From contig NZ_CAKAKE010000001.1 of NCBI RefSeq assembly GCF_916618915.1, forward strand, positions 3,207,001 to 3,271,000: a stretch of DNA of 64,000 nt, given 5' to 3'. Positions 61,724 to 64,000 of the stretch are shown piece after piece. Each line of letters opens with the position of its first letter. Position 1 is the first letter of the stretch. The translations under genes and the position numbers were made by a program. The notes under the pieces were generated by a model that had not been told where the DNA came from, ran no database searches, and saw only the letters and a program-made list of their open reading frames with translations. Source of the stretch: Stenotrophomonas sp. Marseille-Q4652 (lineage in GTDB: Bacteria > Pseudomonadota > Gammaproteobacteria > Xanthomonadales > Xanthomonadaceae).

Positions 61724-62269
61724 ATGACCGATCTTCCCCACGTCCACGACGTAGCCCAGGCCAGCCGCGCGCTGGGCCTGGCCACCACCCCCGCCGAACT
61801 GCACGGGGGGCTGTGTGGCTGGCTGGCCGCCGGTGGCGTCGACACCCAGGCCTGGCTTGCCCGGGTGCTGGCCGATGACAGCCTGCCGGCGCCCGAAGCC
61901 GACGGCGCGCTGGACCAGCTGCGCAAGGCCAGCGCCGAGCAACTGGAGGACCGCGACTTCGCCTTCGAGCTGCTGCTCGAGGAAGAGGGCGCCTCGCTGC
62001 AGCAGCGCACCGACGCGCTGTTCGACTGGTGCCGTGCGTTCCTGGGCGGCTTTGGCATGGCCTCGGAGAAGCGCCCGGCGTTGAGCGAGGAAGGCGAGGA
62101 GGCACTCCAGGACCTGGCCAGGCTCGCGCAGGCGTCCAGCGACCAGTTCGACAGCGCTGACGAGGACGAGGACGCGCTGGCCGAGATCGAGGAGTTCGTG
62201 CGCGTGGCGGTCCTGCTGCTGCACGGCGACTGCGTAATGGGGCCGCGGCACCGCCAGCGCCTTAACTGA
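61724..62269 (+). CDS. ygfB: YgfB/YecA-type UPF0149 protein
   Basis: A 181-residue all-helical protein of the UPF0149 family. It shows LHGGLCGWLAAGG near the N-terminus, the helix LRKASAEQLEDRDFAFELLLEEE, FDWCRAFLGGFGM and an acidic end (SADEDEDALAEIEEFVRVAVLLL). It begins at ATG 61724 (MTDLPHV). In Pseudomonas YgfB represses the ampDh3/autolysis pathway, and in many gammaproteobacteria it stands upstream of pepP, as here (11-bp gap). Confidence 0.9.
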   Translation: MTDLPHVHDVAQASRALGLATTPAELHGGLCGWLAAGGVDTQAWLARVLADDSLPAPEADGALDQLRKASAEQLEDRDFAFELLLEEEGASLQQRTDALFDWCRAFLGGFGMASEKRPALSEEGEEALQDLARLAQASSDQFDSADEDEDALAEIEEFVRVAVLLLHGDCVMGPRHRQRLN

Positions 62270-62280
62270 GCGGGGTGGCG

Positions 62281-63606
62281 ATGAAAGCACTGACCGGGAT
62301 CGCCGCCGACGAATACGTCGACCGTCGCCGCCAGTTGATGGAGGCCGCCGGTGACGATGCCATCCTGATCCTGCCGGCCGCGCCCGAGCGCGTGCGCAGC
62401 CTCGACACCCACTATCCCTACCGGCAGGACTCGGACTTCTGGTACCTGACCGGCTTCCCCGAGCCCGAAGCGGTGCTGGTGCTGGTCCCGGGCCGCCGCC
62501 ATGGCGAGGTGATCCTGTTCTGCCGCGAGCGCGATGCCGAGCGCGAGGCCTGGGATGGCCCGCGTGCCGGCCAGGAGGGCGCAGTCGCCCTCTACGGGAT
62601 GGATGATGCCTACCCGATCGATGACCTCGACGAGATCCTGCCCGGCCTGCTGGAAGGGCGCTCACGGGTCTACTACCACTTCGGCCGCGACACCGACTTC
62701 GACCTCAAGCTGATCGGCTGGGTCAACCGCGTGCGCTCGCAGGTGCGCCACGGCGCGCAGCCGCCGCACGAACTGCTCGAGCTGGGCCATCTGCTGCACG
62801 AGCAGCGGCTGTTCAAGTCCGAAGCCGAGATCGCGCTGATGCAGCGGGCGGCCGACATCACCATGCAGGCGCACCGCATCGCCATGCGCGCGGTGCGGCC
62901 GGGCATGGCCGAGTACGAGCTGCAGGCCGACCTGGAACGCGAGTTCCGCGCCAACGACGGCTGGCCGGCCTACGGCAGCATCGTCGGCACCGGCGCCAAC
63001 GGCTGCGTGCTGCATTACCACAGCAACAACGCGCGCTGTCGCGATGGCGAGCTGGTGCTGATCGATGCCGGCGCCGAATACCGGGGTTACGCCAGCGACA
63101 TCACCCGCACCTTCCCGGTCAACGGCCGCTTCTCGGCCGAGCAACGCGCCCTGCATGACCTGGTGCTCGCCGCGCAGGCCGCGGCACTTGAACAGGCGCG
63201 CCCCGGCGTGCCCTACGAGGCCGGCCACCTGGCCGCGGTGCAGGTGCTGACCGAAGGCCTGCTGCAACTGGGCCTGCTCACCGGCACGCTGGAGACCAAC
63301 CTGGCCGAGCGCCACTACCAGCGCTTCTATCCGCACAAGACCGGACACTGGCTGGGCCTGGACGTGCACGACGTCGGCGACTACCGGGTTGACGGCCAGT
63401 CGCGCCTGCTCGAGCCGGGCATGGTCTACACGATCGAGCCGGGCCTGTACGTGCGCAGCGACGATCGCAGCGTGGATGCGCGCTGGCGTGGCATCGGCAT
63501 CCGCATCGAGGACGACGTGCTGATCACCGCCGATGGCCACCGCGTGCTGACCGAGGGCCTGGCGCGTAGCGCCGACGCGATCGAGGCGCTGATGGCCGGC
63601 GCCTGA
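62281..63606 (+). CDS. pepP: Xaa-Pro aminopeptidase
   Basis: The 441-residue protein removes N-terminal residues before proline. The C-terminal pita-bread domain holds the two-metal site: LIDAGAEYRGYASDITRTFP (aspartates), HKTGHWLGLDVHD (histidine), MVYTIEPGLY and GIRIEDDVLI (glutamates). The N-terminal domain has SDFWYLTGFPEPEAVLVL. ATG 62281 was chosen; a GTG six bases earlier also fits. It follows ygfB closely and is likely in one message. The usual downstream ubiH and ubiI genes are not present here. Confidence 0.93.
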   Translation: MKALTGIAADEYVDRRRQLMEAAGDDAILILPAAPERVRSLDTHYPYRQDSDFWYLTGFPEPEAVLVLVPGRRHGEVILFCRERDAEREAWDGPRAGQEGAVALYGMDDAYPIDDLDEILPGLLEGRSRVYYHFGRDTDFDLKLIGWVNRVRSQVRHGAQPPHELLELGHLLHEQRLFKSEAEIALMQRAADITMQAHRIAMRAVRPGMAEYELQADLEREFRANDGWPAYGSIVGTGANGCVLHYHSNNARCRDGELVLIDAGAEYRGYASDITRTFPVNGRFSAEQRALHDLVLAAQAAALEQARPGVPYEAGHLAAVQVLTEGLLQLGLLTGTLETNLAERHYQRFYPHKTGHWLGLDVHDVGDYRVDGQSRLLEPGMVYTIEPGLYVRSDDRSVDARWRGIGIRIEDDVLITADGHRVLTEGLARSADAIEALMAGA

Positions 63607-63640
63607 GTGCCGGCCGTCGATCCGGACCTGACAGCGCGAC

Positions 63641-63649
63641 TGCTATAGT
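63641..63649 (+). promoter_or_regulatory. extended -10 promoter ahead of the TerC-like gene
   Basis: TGCTATAGT is an extended -10 element (TGn plus TATAGT at 63644-63649), with no good -35 at the usual distance. The inferred start is near 63656, about 21 bases before the ATG. Confidence 0.5.
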
Positions 63650-63676
63650 CCGGGCTTGCGCCCCGCCCGGGGCATC

Positions 63677-64000
63677 ATGCCCGTGAACACGCCCATGCTT
63701 GAATCGCTCGCCAACCCCGAGATCTGGATCGCCCTGGCCACGCTCACCGCGCTGGAGCTGGTGCTGGGCATCGACAACATCATCTTCATTTCGATCCTGG
63801 CCGGGAAACTGCCGGAGGCGCAGCGCACCAAGGCGCGGCGGATCGGCATTGCCATGGCCGCGATCACCCGCCTGGCGCTGCTGTTTGCCATCGCCTGGAT
63901 CATCGGCCTGACCGCGCCGCTGTTTTCCGCGCTGGGCCGCGAGTTCTCCTGGCGCGACCTGATCCTGGTCGGCGGTGGCCTGTTCCTGATTGCCAAGGCC
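63677..64000 (+). CDS. TerC-family integral membrane protein (N-terminal part)
   Basis: The first 108 codons are visible; the gene runs past the window end. The TerC/Alx signature ALELVLGIDNIIFISILAGKLP, with acidic residues in the membrane helix, is present and followed by a second and third helix. Members of this family move metal ions (manganese export in Alx/MntP-like roles) or act in tellurite resistance. The start could also be ATG 63695 (MLESLANPEIW). Confidence 0.85.
   Translation, partial: MPVNTPMLESLANPEIWIALATLTALELVLGIDNIIFISILAGKLPEAQRTKARRIGIAMAAITRLALLFAIAWIIGLTAPLFSALGREFSWRDLILVGGGLFLIAKA

Overview
The window is GC-rich chromosomal DNA from a gammaproteobacterium of the Xanthomonadaceae, most probably Stenotrophomonas or a close relative. 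The argument rests on gene content and order. The tolC-pcm-tetR cluster divergent from a two-gene RND pump matches the SmeOP-TolCSm locus known from Stenotrophomonas maltophilia. There is also one ilvC-ilvG-ilvM-ilvA-leuA-leuC-leuD-leuB operon, a pyrophosphate-type phosphofructokinase, a short adenylate kinase, and the ssrS/5-FTHF-cyclo-ligase/zapA neighbourhood of gammaproteobacteria. I see no insertion sequence, prophage, CRISPR array, tRNA or rRNA. The window looks like core genome rather than an accessory island.

Layout. 1-0.7 kb: the end of waaA. 0.7-7.9 kb: tolC, pcm and a TetR repressor facing a lipoprotein adaptor and an RND pump. 8.0-11.0 kb: a periplasmic-propeller diguanylate cyclase. 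11.0-12.4 kb: glutamate dehydrogenase. 12.4-21.7 kb: the branched-chain amino-acid operon on the minus strand. It is preceded by a promoter, a 38-codon leader peptide rich in Val/Leu/Ile codons and a terminator/antiterminator attenuator. 21.9-25.2 kb: gamma-glutamyltransferase and a BCCT transporter. 25.3-27.4 kb: a TPP riboswitch and thiC. 27.5-28.1 kb: a DUF4136 lipoprotein. 28.5-34.7 kb: a membrane winged-helix regulator with a TolB-like propeller, an AraC regulator and a large TonB-dependent receptor. 35.1-36.2 kb: a degenerate-receiver HDOD protein.

36.3-42.8 kb is a pyrophosphate-centred stretch: soluble pyrophosphatase, K+-independent H+-pyrophosphatase, PPi-type phosphofructokinase and adenylate kinase, with two secreted proteins of unknown role between them. 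Just after adk, on the opposite strand, there is a candidate structured small RNA with C-rich loops and a strong terminator. 43.2-52.9 kb holds mpl, a Lon-substrate-binding-domain protein, a DedA-PAP2-LssY fusion, a RIO/WaaP-like kinase, an SDR, a Kv-type channel with a zinc-ribbon tail, an acetylornithine-type aminotransferase, a HIT protein, a HAD hydrolase and azurin. 52.9-59.4 kb holds hemL, thiE, rubredoxin, a SirB1-type protein, a DUF192 lipoprotein, rpiA, an EVE protein, the 5-FTHF cyclo-ligase, 6S RNA, zapA and a ZapB-like coiled coil. 59.4-61.6 kb is a PAS-GGDEF-EAL gene broken by an apparent one-base deletion. The window ends with a YgfB protein, pepP and the start of a TerC-family gene.

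The best leads for a second look are the ilv leader, whose promoter leaves almost no 5' untranslated region, the candidate sRNA at 42.9-43.1 kb, the frameshifted GGDEF-EAL gene and the PAP2 domain lacking its second-motif histidine. I did not find a wholly new multi-gene system.
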